Source of the DNA: Azoarcus sp.
Lineage (GTDB): Bacteria; Pseudomonadota; Gammaproteobacteria; Burkholderiales; Rhodocyclaceae
Direction: 5' to 3'
Assembly: GCA_031282905.1 (NCBI GenBank)
Contig: JAITCV010000037.1
Coordinates: 1-18,713 of the forward strand
Length of the DNA stretch: 18,713 nt
Part shown: one piece after another, positions 8,701 through 14,577 of the stretch
How positions within the stretch are numbered: the first letter of the stretch is position 1
Layout of the letters: each line of letters begins with the position of its first letter
Notes under the pieces: generated by a model
Databases searched by the model: none
What the model saw: only the letters and a program-made list of their open reading frames with translations
What the model was told of the DNA's origin: nothing
Translations under genes and position numbers: made by a program

Positions 8701-10445
8701 CCGACCAGATCCAGATCAAGATGGCCCAGGGCGCCAAGCCCGGCGAAGGCGGGCAGTTGCCGGGGCACAAAGTCTCCGAATACATCGGCTTCCTGCGCCA
8801 TTCGGTGCCGGGTGTGGTGCTGATTTCGCCGCCGCCGCACCACGACATCTATTCCATCGAAGATCTGGCGCAACTCATCCACGACCTGAAAAACGTCAAT
8901 TCCCACGCGGACATCTCGGTCAAGCTCGTCTCCGAAGTCGGCGTGGGCACCGTGGCCGCAGGCGTGGCGAAAGCCAAAGCCGACCACATCGTCATCTCCG
9001 GCCATGACGGCGGCACGGGCGCGTCCCCGCTGTCGTCGATCAAGCACGCCGGATCGCCCTGGGAATTGGGCCTGGCCGAAACCCAGCAGACCCTGGTGCT
9101 CAACCGCCTGCGCGGGCGGGTGCGCCTCCAGGTCGATGGCCAGATCAAGACCGGACGCGACGTCGTCATCGGCGCGCTGCTGGGTGCCGACGAATTCGGC
9201 TTCTCCACCGCGCCGCTGGTGGTCGAAGGCTGCGTGATGATGCGCAAATGCCACCTCAACACCTGTCCGGTCGGCGTCGCCACACAAGACCCGGTACTGC
9301 GCCGCCGCTTCTCCGGCCAGCCCGAACACGTGGTCAATTACTTCTTCTTCGTCGCCGAAGAAGCGCGCGAACTCATGGCGCAACTGGGCATCCGCAAGTT
9401 CGACGATCTCATTGGCCGCGCCGACCTCCTCGACATGAAGCCCGGCATCGAACACTGGAAAGCACGCGGTCTTGATTACAAGCGCATTTTCCATCGCCCC
9501 GACACGCCCGCCGAAGTTGCGAGACTGCACCGTGAAACCCAGGATCACGGTCTTGCCAAGGCACTCGACAACCGCCTGATCGAACTCGCCGCCCCCGCGA
9601 TCGAGCGCGGCGACCCAGTGAAGATCGAATTGCCGGTAAAGAACACCCACCGTGCCGTCGGCGCCATGCTTTCCGGCAAGATTGCAGAAAGATACGGGCG
9701 TGAGGGCCTGGCCGAAGACAGCATCCGGATTCATCTCTCCGGAACCGCCGGGCAATCGTTTGCCGCTTTCCTCGCGCGCGGCCTCACCCTCGAACTCGTC
9801 GGCGAAGGCAACGACTACGTTGGCAAGGGGCTCTCGGGCGGGCGCGTCATCGTGCGGCCCAGCGCGGATTTCCGCGGGGCCAGCAACAACAACATCATCA
9901 TCGGCAACACCGTGCTCTACGGCGCCACCGAAGGCGAAGCCTATTTCGCTGGCGTGGCGGGCGAGCGCTTCGCGGTGCGCAATTCCGGCGCGACAGCGGT
10001 GGTCGAAGGCGTCGGCGACCATGGCTGCGAATACATGACCGGCGGCACCGTGGTCGTGCTCGGCCAGACCGGGCGCAACTTTGCGGCGGGCATGTCGGGC
10101 GGCATCGCCTACGTACTCGACGAACAAGGCGATTTCCGTGAACGCTGCAACCTTGCCCAGGTGGTGCTCGAATCCCTGCCCGCGGTCGCAGGCGTAAGCG
10201 AAGCCGCCGCCGCTTTTGCCGCGCGCGCGCGCGCCGACATCGACCACCTGAGCATGGCCGACGAAGTCATTCTCAAAGGACTGGTCGAGCGCCACGCGCG
10301 CCTGACCGGCAGCGCGCGCGCAAGACAGCTTCTCGAAAGCTGGGAAACATGGCGTGACCGTTTCATCAAGATAATGCCTAATGAGTATCGTCGCGCGTTG
10401 GGCGAGATCGCCGCGCAGCGTCAGCAGCAACGGGAGGTGGCATAA
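5784..10445 (+). CDS. gltB: Glutamate synthase (NADPH) large subunit
   Basis: The alpha subunit of GOGAT transfers the amide nitrogen of glutamine to 2-oxoglutarate, giving two glutamates, with electrons from GltD; it is the main ammonia-assimilation route together with glutamine synthetase. The 1553-residue product has four parts. A class II glutamine amidotransferase starts at Cys19 (in HDACGVGF), after an 18-residue propeptide expected to be cleaved. A central domain covers about 475-760. An FMN-binding synthase domain covers about 830-1205, with GAMSLGSIS and SNTGEGGEDPRR, and its [3Fe-4S] cysteines are Cys1150, Cys1156 and Cys1161 in CVMMRKCHLNTC. A C-terminal GXGXG beta-helix covers about 1270-1490. 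ATG 5784 is chosen because it places the propeptide correctly and has GAGGA at 5771-5775. An in-frame ATG at 5718 lies inside the upstream hairpin. Confidence 0.98.
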   Translation: MDLPHKQGLYDPANEHDACGVGFIAHIKGRKTHDIILQGLEILKNLDHRGAVGADPLQGDGAGILIQIPDALYREELARQGVSLPLLGEYGVAMVFLPQEAASRLACEEELERAALAEGLTVLGWRDVPVDHDMPMSPAVKEKEPVIRQFFVGRGRDLMVTEALERKLYVTRRRAANAIGALQLKHGQEYYTVSFSARTVNYKGLLLAPQVGRYYRDLVDPRAISALALVHQRFSTNTFPKWNLAHPFRYIAHNGEINTVRGNYNWMRAREQGVASPILGEDLRKIWPLIYPGQSDSAAFDNALELLVMSGYSMAHAVMMMIPEAWESHAQMDERRRAFYEYHAAMMEPWDGPAAVAFTDGRQIGATLDRNGLRPARYFVTDDDIVVMASEAGVLPIPEDRIVRKWRLQPGKMFLIDLDQGRIIDDREIKDSLALARPYSDWLSRINIALDGLDTPAAVTPGYAASLLDRQQAFGYTQEEVKFILEPMGRSGEEGTGSMGNDSPLAVLSNKEKPLYNYFRQLFAQVTNPPIDPIREQLVMSLVSFIGPKPNLLEINEINPPFRLEVTQPVLDFSDMAKIRNIERYTHDKFRSHELDICYPLAWGNAGVEARLASLCAEAENAVLAGNNILIVSDRKVAADAVAIPALLALSAIHQHLVTKGLRTRAGLVVESGSVRETHHFAVLAGFGAEAVHPYLALETLQQIAASPEKGAEYIEHFVKAVGKGLRKVMSKMGISTYMSYTGAQIFEAVGLQQGFVDKYFNGTASQVEGIGLFEVMEEAIRLHKKAFSADPVLVDMLDVGGDYAFRIRGDEHMWTPDAIAKLQHATRSGKFDSYKEYARIINDQSRRHMTLRGLFKLKPAGAPISLDQIEPARAIVKRFVTGAMSLGSISTEAHTTLAIAMNRIGGKSNTGEGGEDPRRFKPVTKAMKLSQLIGESRVERDIDLAAGDSLRSSIKQVASGRFGVTAEYLANADQIQIKMAQGAKPGEGGQLPGHKVSEYIGFLRHSVPGVVLISPPPHHDIYSIEDLAQLIHDLKNVNSHADISVKLVSEVGVGTVAAGVAKAKADHIVISGHDGGTGASPLSSIKHAGSPWELGLAETQQTLVLNRLRGRVRLQVDGQIKTGRDVVIGALLGADEFGFSTAPLVVEGCVMMRKCHLNTCPVGVATQDPVLRRRFSGQPEHVVNYFFFVAEEARELMAQLGIRKFDDLIGRADLLDMKPGIEHWKARGLDYKRIFHRPDTPAEVARLHRETQDHGLAKALDNRLIELAAPAIERGDPVKIELPVKNTHRAVGAMLSGKIAERYGREGLAEDSIRIHLSGTAGQSFAAFLARGLTLELVGEGNDYVGKGLSGGRVIVRPSADFRGASNNNIIIGNTVLYGATEGEAYFAGVAGERFAVRNSGATAVVEGVGDHGCEYMTGGTVVVLGQTGRNFAAGMSGGIAYVLDEQGDFRERCNLAQVVLESLPAVAGVSEAAAAFAARARADIDHLSMADEVILKGLVERHARLTGSARARQLLESWETWRDRFIKIMPNEYRRALGEIAAQRQQQREVA

Positions 10446-10446
10446 C

Positions 10447-11913
10447 ATGGGCAAGCCCACGGGATTTCTCGAATATCCGCGCCAAGCGCAGGAATACGCC
10501 CCCGTTGCCGAACGGGTGAAGCACTACAAAGAGTTCGTCTTGCGCCTGCCCGACGACAAGGCGCAAGTGCAGGGCGCGCGCTGCATGGATTGCGGCATTC
10601 CGTTCTGCAACAACGCCTGTCCGGTCAACAACATCATCCCCGACTGGAACGACCTCGTTTATCGCGGCCACTGGCAGCGCGCGATCACCGTACTGCATTC
10701 GACCAACAATTTCCCCGAATTCACCGGCCGGATCTGTCCCTCGCCCTGCGAAGCGGCATGCACCCTGGGCATCAACGCCGATGCGGTCGGAATCAAGTCG
10801 ATCGAACAGGCCATCATCGATCGGGCATGGGACGAAGGCTGGGTAAGGCCCTTGCCCGCGCCGGTGCGGACTGGCAAGAAAGTCGCAGTGGTGGGCGGCG
10901 GCCCGGCGGGATTGGCGGCGGCGCAGCAACTTGCCCGCGCGGGTCACGACGTCACCGTGTTCGAGAAAAACAACCGTGTCGGCGGGCTGTTGCGTTACGG
11001 CATCCCCGACTTCAAGCTCGACAAACGTTTGATCGACCGCCGTGTCGAGCAAATGGAAGCCGAAGGCGTCACCTTCCGCACCGGCGTGCTGGTCGGGGTA
11101 GAAAAACTCCCCCCGGGCATCGCCAGCGATGCCCGGGAAGGGGTCTCCGCCGCTACGCTCAAGGACGGCTTTGATGCCATCGTGCTCGCTGGCGGCGCGG
11201 AAATTCCGCGCGACCTGACGGTAGCGGGGCGTGAGCTTGCGGGAGTGCATTTCGCCCTCGAATTCCTTGTTGCGCAAAACCACGCCGTTGCGGGCGACGG
11301 AGCCAATCCGGTTTCGGCCGCGGGCTGCAACGTCGTCGTCATCGGCGGCGGTGACACTGGCTCGGACTGCGTGGGCACCAGCTACCGCCACGGCGCGAAA
11401 ACCGTCACGCAATTCGAACTCATGCCGCGCCCGCCCGAACAGGAAAACAAGGCGCTGACCTGGCCCTATTGGCCGAACAAGCTGCGCACCTCCTCTTCCC
11501 ACCTCGAAGGCGAAACCCGGCGCGAATACGCCATCGCCACCAAGGAATTCATCGGCGAAAACGGCAAGCTCACCGGAGTGAAGACCGTGCGCCTGGAATG
11601 GAACGAAGGCAAGATGAGCGAAATTGCCGGTTCCGAGCAAATCTTCCCCGCCGAACGCGCCTTTCTCGCCATGGGCTTCATCCACCCGCTGGCCGCGCTG
11701 CTCGATGCCTTTGGAGTTGCGAAGGATGCCCGTGGAAACGCCCGCGCCGCGACCGAAGGCGCGGGCTGCTATGCCACAAACATCAGCGGCGTATTCGCCG
11801 CTGGCGACATGCGCCGGGGGCAATCGCTGGTCGTATGGGCGATCCGCGAAGGGCGGCAATGCGCCAGGGCGGTGGATGAATTCCTCATGGGCGCAAGCGT
11901 GCTGCCACGCTAG
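10447..11913 (+). CDS. gltD: Glutamate synthase (NADPH) small subunit
   Basis: The beta subunit oxidises NADPH at FAD and passes electrons through iron-sulfur clusters to GltB. The 488-residue product has an N-terminal 4Fe-4S domain with Cys46, Cys49, Cys54 and Cys58 (CMDCGIPFCNNAC) and Cys97, Cys101 and Cys105 (ICPSPCEAAC). An FAD-binding GGGPAG follows at 150-155, then an NADPH-binding GGGDTG at 300-305, and the closing flavoprotein motif AAGDMRRGQSLVVWAI. ATG 10447 follows the gltB stop by one base and has GGGAGG at 10432-10437. The upstream in-frame ATG at 10381 would run through the end of gltB and is rejected. An 11-base-pair perfect inverted repeat lies in the coding sequence at 11112-11137, in the segment LPPGIASDAREG between the FAD and NADPH domains. 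Confidence 0.97.
   Translation: MGKPTGFLEYPRQAQEYAPVAERVKHYKEFVLRLPDDKAQVQGARCMDCGIPFCNNACPVNNIIPDWNDLVYRGHWQRAITVLHSTNNFPEFTGRICPSPCEAACTLGINADAVGIKSIEQAIIDRAWDEGWVRPLPAPVRTGKKVAVVGGGPAGLAAAQQLARAGHDVTVFEKNNRVGGLLRYGIPDFKLDKRLIDRRVEQMEAEGVTFRTGVLVGVEKLPPGIASDAREGVSAATLKDGFDAIVLAGGAEIPRDLTVAGRELAGVHFALEFLVAQNHAVAGDGANPVSAAGCNVVVIGGGDTGSDCVGTSYRHGAKTVTQFELMPRPPEQENKALTWPYWPNKLRTSSSHLEGETRREYAIATKEFIGENGKLTGVKTVRLEWNEGKMSEIAGSEQIFPAERAFLAMGFIHPLAALLDAFGVAKDARGNARAATEGAGCYATNISGVFAAGDMRRGQSLVVWAIREGRQCARAVDEFLMGASVLPR
11112..11137. repeat. Inverted repeat inside gltD
   Basis: CCCGGGCATCG (11112-11122) and CGATGCCCGGG (11127-11137) form a perfect 11-base-pair inverted repeat around CCAG. The outer CCC at 11109-11111 can also pair with GGG at 11140-11142 across an AA bulge. 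It is in frame and encodes a glycine/alanine-rich linker, so it does not break the protein. Confidence 0.8.
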
Positions 11914-11935
11914 CGTCGTGCTCTACGCCTGGGAG

Positions 11936-11954
11936 CGAGGGCGTCTCGCCCTCG
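11936..11954. repeat. Short palindrome, 8-bp stem
   Basis: CGAGGGCG (11936-11943) and CGCCCTCG (11947-11954) are perfect inverted arms around TCT. It lies 22 bases after the gltD stop. There is no following T-run, so it is not a canonical intrinsic terminator. Confidence 0.75.
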
Positions 11955-11968
11955 GCCGCAGCCCCGTA

Positions 11969-11996
11969 GTAGGGGCACGGCGCGCCGTGCCCCTAC
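11969..11996. repeat. Perfect 28-base palindrome with GTAGGGGC ends
   Basis: The 14 bases GTAGGGGCACGGCG (11969-11982) are followed directly by their exact reverse complement (11983-11996). The terminal GTAGGGGC/GCCCCTAC is shared with other repeats in this window, while the centre (ACGGCG and its complement) differs from theirs. Confidence 0.9.
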
Positions 11997-12012
11997 CGTC
12001 GTTGCCGTTGAT

Positions 12013-12034
12013 GGGGCGACGCAGGCGTCGCCCC
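12013..12034. repeat. Palindrome GGGGCGACGC-AG-GCGTCGCCCC
   Basis: Perfect 10-base arms at 12013-12022 and 12025-12034 flank AG. The core is the same as in the two palindromes at 14282-14301 and 14340-14359, with AG in place of the central AT, so this is a third copy of that family 2.2 kb away. Confidence 0.88.
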
Positions 12035-12103
12035 GACAAATCCGCGCCGTTGCCGTGTTTCCAGGCATTTTCATGATTGGATCGATGAGGTTCCAATAAC
12101 GCT

Positions 12104-12126
12104 GTAGGGGCGCATTGCATGCGCCC
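12104..12126. repeat. GTAGGGGC-ended palindrome, 8-bp stem
   Basis: GTAG at 12104-12107 leads into GGGCGCAT (12108-12115), TGC, and the reverse-complement arm ATGCGCCC (12119-12126). It shares the GTAGGGGC end with the repeats at 11969 and 14336 but has a different centre, and the closing CTAC is missing. Confidence 0.8.
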
Positions 12127-12129
12127 GCG

Positions 12130-12146
12130 GGCGCGCGCAGCGCGCC
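12130..12146. repeat. Short palindrome, 7-bp GC stem
   Basis: GGCGCGC (12130-12136) and GCGCGCC (12140-12146) flank GCA. It is 3 bases after the preceding palindrome. A short T stretch (ATTTTC) begins about 8 bases later, too far for a good intrinsic terminator. Confidence 0.65.
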
Positions 12147-12220
12147 TTGGCCGGATTTTCTGGAATCGCCTCCTGGCACGAGTGTAAGCTACCGTCCCCC
12201 CGAGTCCGGGACGCCTTCTC

Positions 12221-13186
12221 ATGCCATCAGAATTCGATCTCATCCGTCGCCATTTCACCCGCCCCCCCGCCCACACCCATTTGGCGGTCGGTGACGATGC
12301 GGCGCTGTTCGAGGTCACGCCGGGGATGCAACTCGCGGTGTCGACCGATACCCTGGTCGCGGGCGTCCATTTCTTCCCCGAAACCGACCCTGGCGATCTT
12401 GGTTGGAAAACGCTCGCCGTCAACCTCTCCGATCTCGCCGCGATGGGCGCGCAACCCCGCTGGACGACGCTCGCCCTGACCCTGCCGCGAGTCGATGACG
12501 AATGGCTGACCGCTTTCGCGCGCGGATTTTTCGCCTGCGCCGAAATATATGGCGTCGACCTCGTCGGTGGCGACACCACCCGGGGGCCGCTGGCGATGAC
12601 CGCCACGGTTTTCGGCGAAGTACCGCCCGATGCGGCAATTACCCGCAGCGGCGGACAAGCCGGGGACGACTTATGGGTCTCGGGACAACCCGGCCTCGCC
12701 GCACTGGGGCTTGCCGCCTTGCGCGGACAGGTCCGGCTCGCAGGCGAAGCGCGCGCGCGCGCGCTGGCCGCCCTCCACCATCCGCTGCCGCGCGTCGAAC
12801 TGGGACTCGCCCTGCGCGGCATCGCCCACGCGATGCTCGACATCTCCGACGGCCTGATCGGCGATCTCGCCCACCTGTGCAAGCGTTCCGGCCTCGCCGC
12901 CACGCTCGAAGCCGAATCCCTGCCCCTGGCCGCGCTCACCGCCACCGGCATCGAGCCAGCATACGCCCGTGACTGCCTGCTCGCGGGCGGCGACGACTAT
13001 GAACTGCTCTTCGCCGCCGCGCCCACTCGACGCGCCCGCTTGACCGCCCTTGCCCGCCAATCCGGCCTCGCGCTCAACCGCATCGGCAGTCTGGACACAG
13101 GAAACGGGCCAATACTGATATCGTTACGCACCGCCGACGGCCTCATCGCCCAGGCTGGCGGCTACGACCATTTCGCCCAGGACTGA
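12221..13186 (+). CDS. thiL: Thiamine-monophosphate kinase
   Basis: ThiL phosphorylates thiamine monophosphate to thiamine diphosphate, the active cofactor, in the last step of the pathway. The 321-residue product matches the family length and shows its ordered motifs: VGDDAALF (residues 23-30), STDTLVAGVHF (41-51), NLSDLAAMGA (68-77), GGDTTRG (116-122) and DISDGL around 207-212. A conserved GGDDYELLF follows at about 256-264. The early acidic motifs bind Mg-ATP in this AIR-synthase-like fold. ATG 12221 gives the canonical MPSEFDLIRRHF start, although the Shine-Dalgarno is weak. It is followed after 13 bases by pgpA. A 16-base alternating GC run at 12749-12764 encodes part of EARARALA. Confidence 0.96.
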   Translation: MPSEFDLIRRHFTRPPAHTHLAVGDDAALFEVTPGMQLAVSTDTLVAGVHFFPETDPGDLGWKTLAVNLSDLAAMGAQPRWTTLALTLPRVDDEWLTAFARGFFACAEIYGVDLVGGDTTRGPLAMTATVFGEVPPDAAITRSGGQAGDDLWVSGQPGLAALGLAALRGQVRLAGEARARALAALHHPLPRVELGLALRGIAHAMLDISDGLIGDLAHLCKRSGLAATLEAESLPLAALTATGIEPAYARDCLLAGGDDYELLFAAAPTRRARLTALARQSGLALNRIGSLDTGNGPILISLRTADGLIAQAGGYDHFAQD

Positions 13187-13199
13187 ACCACTCCCGCTC

Positions 13200-13712
13200 A
13201 TGCGTCCTTCTCCCCGCCTGCTGCGTCATCCCATCCACCTGATTTCACTCGGCTTCGGCTCCGGGCTATCGCCAGTCGCCCCCGGCACCGCCGGAACCCT
13301 GGCCGCGTGGCTGCTCTATCCGCTGCTGCGTCTAGCCTTCGACGATGCCGCCTTGTCCATTTTCCTGCTGGTCTGTTTTCTCGTCGGCATCCCCATCACC
13401 CACCTCACCGGGCGCAAGCTCGGCGTGCCCGACCACGGCGCCATCGTCTGGGACGAGATGGTCGCAATGTGGCTGGTGCTGCTGTTCACCCCGGCGAGCA
13501 TCGCCTGGCAAGCAACCGCGGTCGTGCTCTTTCGCCTGTTCGACATCACCAAGCCACCGCCGATCCGTCAAGCCGATCAGCGCTTCAAGAACGGTTTCGG
13601 GGTGATGTTCGACGATCTACTCGCCGCCTTGTACGCCATTTTCACGCTCGCCGTATTCGTGCGCCTTGCGCCCTACTGCACCCTGCCGCTGGAGATTTTC
13701 AATGGATTCTGA
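13200..13712 (+). CDS. pgpA: Phosphatidylglycerophosphatase A
   Basis: PgpA removes the terminal phosphate from phosphatidylglycerophosphate to give phosphatidylglycerol, a step in membrane lipid synthesis. The 170-residue inner-membrane protein has the family motifs GFGSGLSPVAPGTAGT (about 18-33), DHGAIVWDEMVAMW (about 78-91) and LFRLFDITKPPPI (about 111-123), then GVMFDDLLAALYA. Hydrophobic segments match the expected membrane helices. It starts 13 bases after thiL and its last 11 bases overlap the start of pncC. The thiL-pgpA-pncC order is common in Beta- and Gammaproteobacteria and suggests one transcript, though the three products act in different pathways. Confidence 0.95.
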   Translation: MRPSPRLLRHPIHLISLGFGSGLSPVAPGTAGTLAAWLLYPLLRLAFDDAALSIFLLVCFLVGIPITHLTGRKLGVPDHGAIVWDEMVAMWLVLLFTPASIAWQATAVVLFRLFDITKPPPIRQADQRFKNGFGVMFDDLLAALYAIFTLAVFVRLAPYCTLPLEIFNGF

Positions 13713-14220
13713 CCTCGCCACCCTCTCCACCCGCCTGGGCGCGGCGCTGGGCGTGCGCGGCTGGCTGCTCGCCACGGCCGAATCCTGCACCGGAGGCTGG
13801 ATTGCCGAAGCCATCACCGCCACCGCGGGCAGTTCGGCCTGGTTCGACCGCGGCTTCATCACCTATTCCAATGCAGCCAAGATCGACCTGCTCGGCGTCA
13901 GCCCGGCCACGCTGGCCACGCACGGCGCGGTCAGCGCACCAACCGTACATGAAATGGTCCTCGGCGCGCTCATCCACAGCCGCGCCCACATCGCGGTCGC
14001 CGTCTCCGGCATCGCGGGCCCCGGCGGCGGCAGCGCGGAAAAGCCGGTAGGCACGGTCTGTCTGGGCTGGGGGCAACACGGCGAAACCCCCCGGGTCGAA
14101 ACATGCCATTTCGTCGGCGACCGCGAAGCGGTGCGGCGGCAAAGCGTGGTCGCCGCGCTCACCCGGCTGATCGAGCTGGCGGTCAGGGATCAGGGATCAG
14201 ATGTCAGGGATCAGATTTGA
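13702..14220 (+). CDS. pncC: Nicotinamide-nucleotide amidase (CinA C-terminal domain)
   Basis: PncC deamidates NMN to nicotinate mononucleotide in pyridine nucleotide recycling; the same domain is the C-terminal half of CinA. The 172-residue product is the single-domain form. It shows TAESCTGG (25-32, with catalytic Ser28), FITYSNAAKIDLLGV (52-66, with Tyr55 and Lys60) and a glycine-rich AVSGIAGPGGGSAEKPVGTV segment around 98-117. ATG 13702 has GGAGA at 13691-13695 and overlaps pgpA by 11 bases; the in-frame ATG at 13666 lies inside pgpA and is rejected. The final residues, RDQGSDVRDQI, are encoded by the first heptamer array of the composite repeat starting at 14183. The native C-terminus has therefore probably been replaced or extended by about 12 residues. 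Confidence 0.94.
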   Translation: MDSDLATLSTRLGAALGVRGWLLATAESCTGGWIAEAITATAGSSAWFDRGFITYSNAAKIDLLGVSPATLATHGAVSAPTVHEMVLGALIHSRAHIAVAVSGIAGPGGGSAEKPVGTVCLGWGQHGETPRVETCHFVGDREAVRRQSVVAALTRLIELAVRDQGSDVRDQI

Positions 14221-14281
14221 ATCACGCGGCGCTGCGCGCCGCCATACTTTTCTGATCCCTGATCCCCGATTCCTGATCCCT

Positions 14282-14301
14282 GGGCGACGCATGCGTCGCC
14301 C
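14282..14301. repeat. Perfect 20-base palindrome, copy 1
   Basis: GGGCGACGCATGCGTCGCCC is identical to its own reverse complement and to the copy at 14340-14359. It is followed by CTAC, so that with copy 2 (preceded by GTAG) the two 24-base units mirror each other around a 34-base spacer. Confidence 0.92.
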
Positions 14302-14339
14302 CTACAGGGCAAGGCCCGAGGTCAGGCTGTGCGGCGTAG

Positions 14340-14359
14340 GGGCGACGCATGCGTCGCCC
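14340..14359. repeat. Perfect 20-base palindrome, copy 2
   Basis: This is identical to copy 1 at 14282-14301 and is preceded by GTAG at 14336-14339. The open frames through it give the peptide VGATHASP, which I recall seeing in many spurious predicted proteins from environmental genomes; that recollection is not checked here. Confidence 0.92.
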
Positions 14360-14476
14360 AACCCAACAGGGCAGGGGACCACAGCTATCAAAAGAAATAT
14401 GGCGGCGCGAAGCGCCGCGTAATTCAAATCTGATCCCTGATTCCCGATCCCTGATCCCTGATTGTGAGCCTGCGGT

Positions 14477-14506
14477 ATCCCGCCCCCGCCGCGCTCGAGG
14501 CGGGAT
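14477..14506. repeat. Inverted repeat upstream of the sigma-28 promoter
   Basis: ATCCCGCC (14477-14484) and GGCGGGAT (14499-14506) are perfect 8-base arms around a 14-base GC-rich loop. The right arm ends 13 bases before the -35 element. No T-tract follows, so a terminator is unlikely; an operator or a residual repeat are both possible. Confidence 0.6.
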
Positions 14507-14518
14507 GCTCAATGATTC

Positions 14519-14545
14519 TAAAGTTTTCCGAACCGATGTCGTTAC
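14519..14545 (+). promoter_or_regulatory. Candidate FliA (sigma-28) flagellar promoter
   Basis: TAAAGTTT (14519-14526), an 11-base spacer and GTCGTTAC (14538-14545) match the sigma-28 consensus TAAAGTTT-N11-GCCGATAA. The match is 8 of 8 in the upstream element, 5 of 8 in the downstream element, and exact in spacing. The predicted start near 14552 would give a leader of about 26 bases ending in a well-placed CGGAGG before ATG 14578. Confidence 0.65.
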
Positions 14546-14577
14546 TCCGGGAAGATTCCTGTGCCCGGAGGCGCGTC

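Larger units (their letters stand above)
11914..12220. other. gltD-thiL intergenic region filled with palindromes
   Basis: This 307-base gap holds no supported gene. It contains five separate hairpin-forming repeats (listed individually), together covering about 110 of the 307 bases. I see no convincing sigma-70 promoter for thiL, no T-tract terminator for gltD and no transposase remnant. Short open frames across it encode low-complexity Arg/Ala/Pro-rich peptides generated by the palindromes and are not treated as genes. Confidence 0.8.
14183..14461. repeat. Composite nested-palindrome element
   Basis: The ends are inverted repeats. Positions 14183-14246 match the reverse complement of 14398-14461 at 58 of 64 positions by my hand alignment, with no gaps. 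Each arm holds five heptamer units of the type TCAGGGA (14183-14217 and 14427-14461) and then a hairpin of 7-base stem, GCGGCGC/GCGCCGC, with loop TGC on the left (14226-14242) and GAA on the right. A third heptamer array in the opposite orientation to the first lies at 14251-14282. Between the arms are two copies of a perfect 20-base palindrome in mirrored arrangement. No open reading frame resembling a transposase is present, so it looks like a small non-autonomous repeat. It overlaps the last 38 bases of pncC. Confidence 0.88.
14221..14577. other. pncC to 14578 gene intergenic region
   Basis: These 357 bases hold the larger part of the composite repeat (to 14461), then an inverted repeat at 14477-14506, a sigma-28-type promoter at 14519-14545 and the ribosome site CGGAGG at 14566-14571. 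I see no gene in it. Small frames on both strands here consist of repeat-derived peptides such as MAARSAA and IRDQ runs. Confidence 0.8.

Noticed and set aside
6609..10460. 1283-codon open frame on the minus strand opposite gltB
   Set aside because: It is the mirror of a high-GC, strongly biased coding sequence. The product has no recognisable domain, while the + strand protein is unmistakably GltB.
12077..12100. TTGGAT...CAATAA promoter in the gltD-thiL gap
   Set aside because: The spacer is only 12 bases, too short for sigma-70.
12174..12190. Sigma-54-like sequence TGGCACG...AAGCT upstream of thiL
   Set aside because: The GG and GC pairs are 11 bases apart instead of the required 10 and the TT before GC is replaced by AA, so it should not function as a -24/-12 promoter.
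14183..14461. CRISPR array or minisatellite-only interpretation
   Set aside because: The repeat units are 7 bases with no spacers, and the arrays are inverted relative to each other, which does not fit CRISPR.
14201..14512. Small frames on both strands across the composite repeat
   Set aside because: Their translations are just the repeats (VGATHASP, MAARSAA, RDQ/IRDQ strings) with no ribosome site, so they are not genes.
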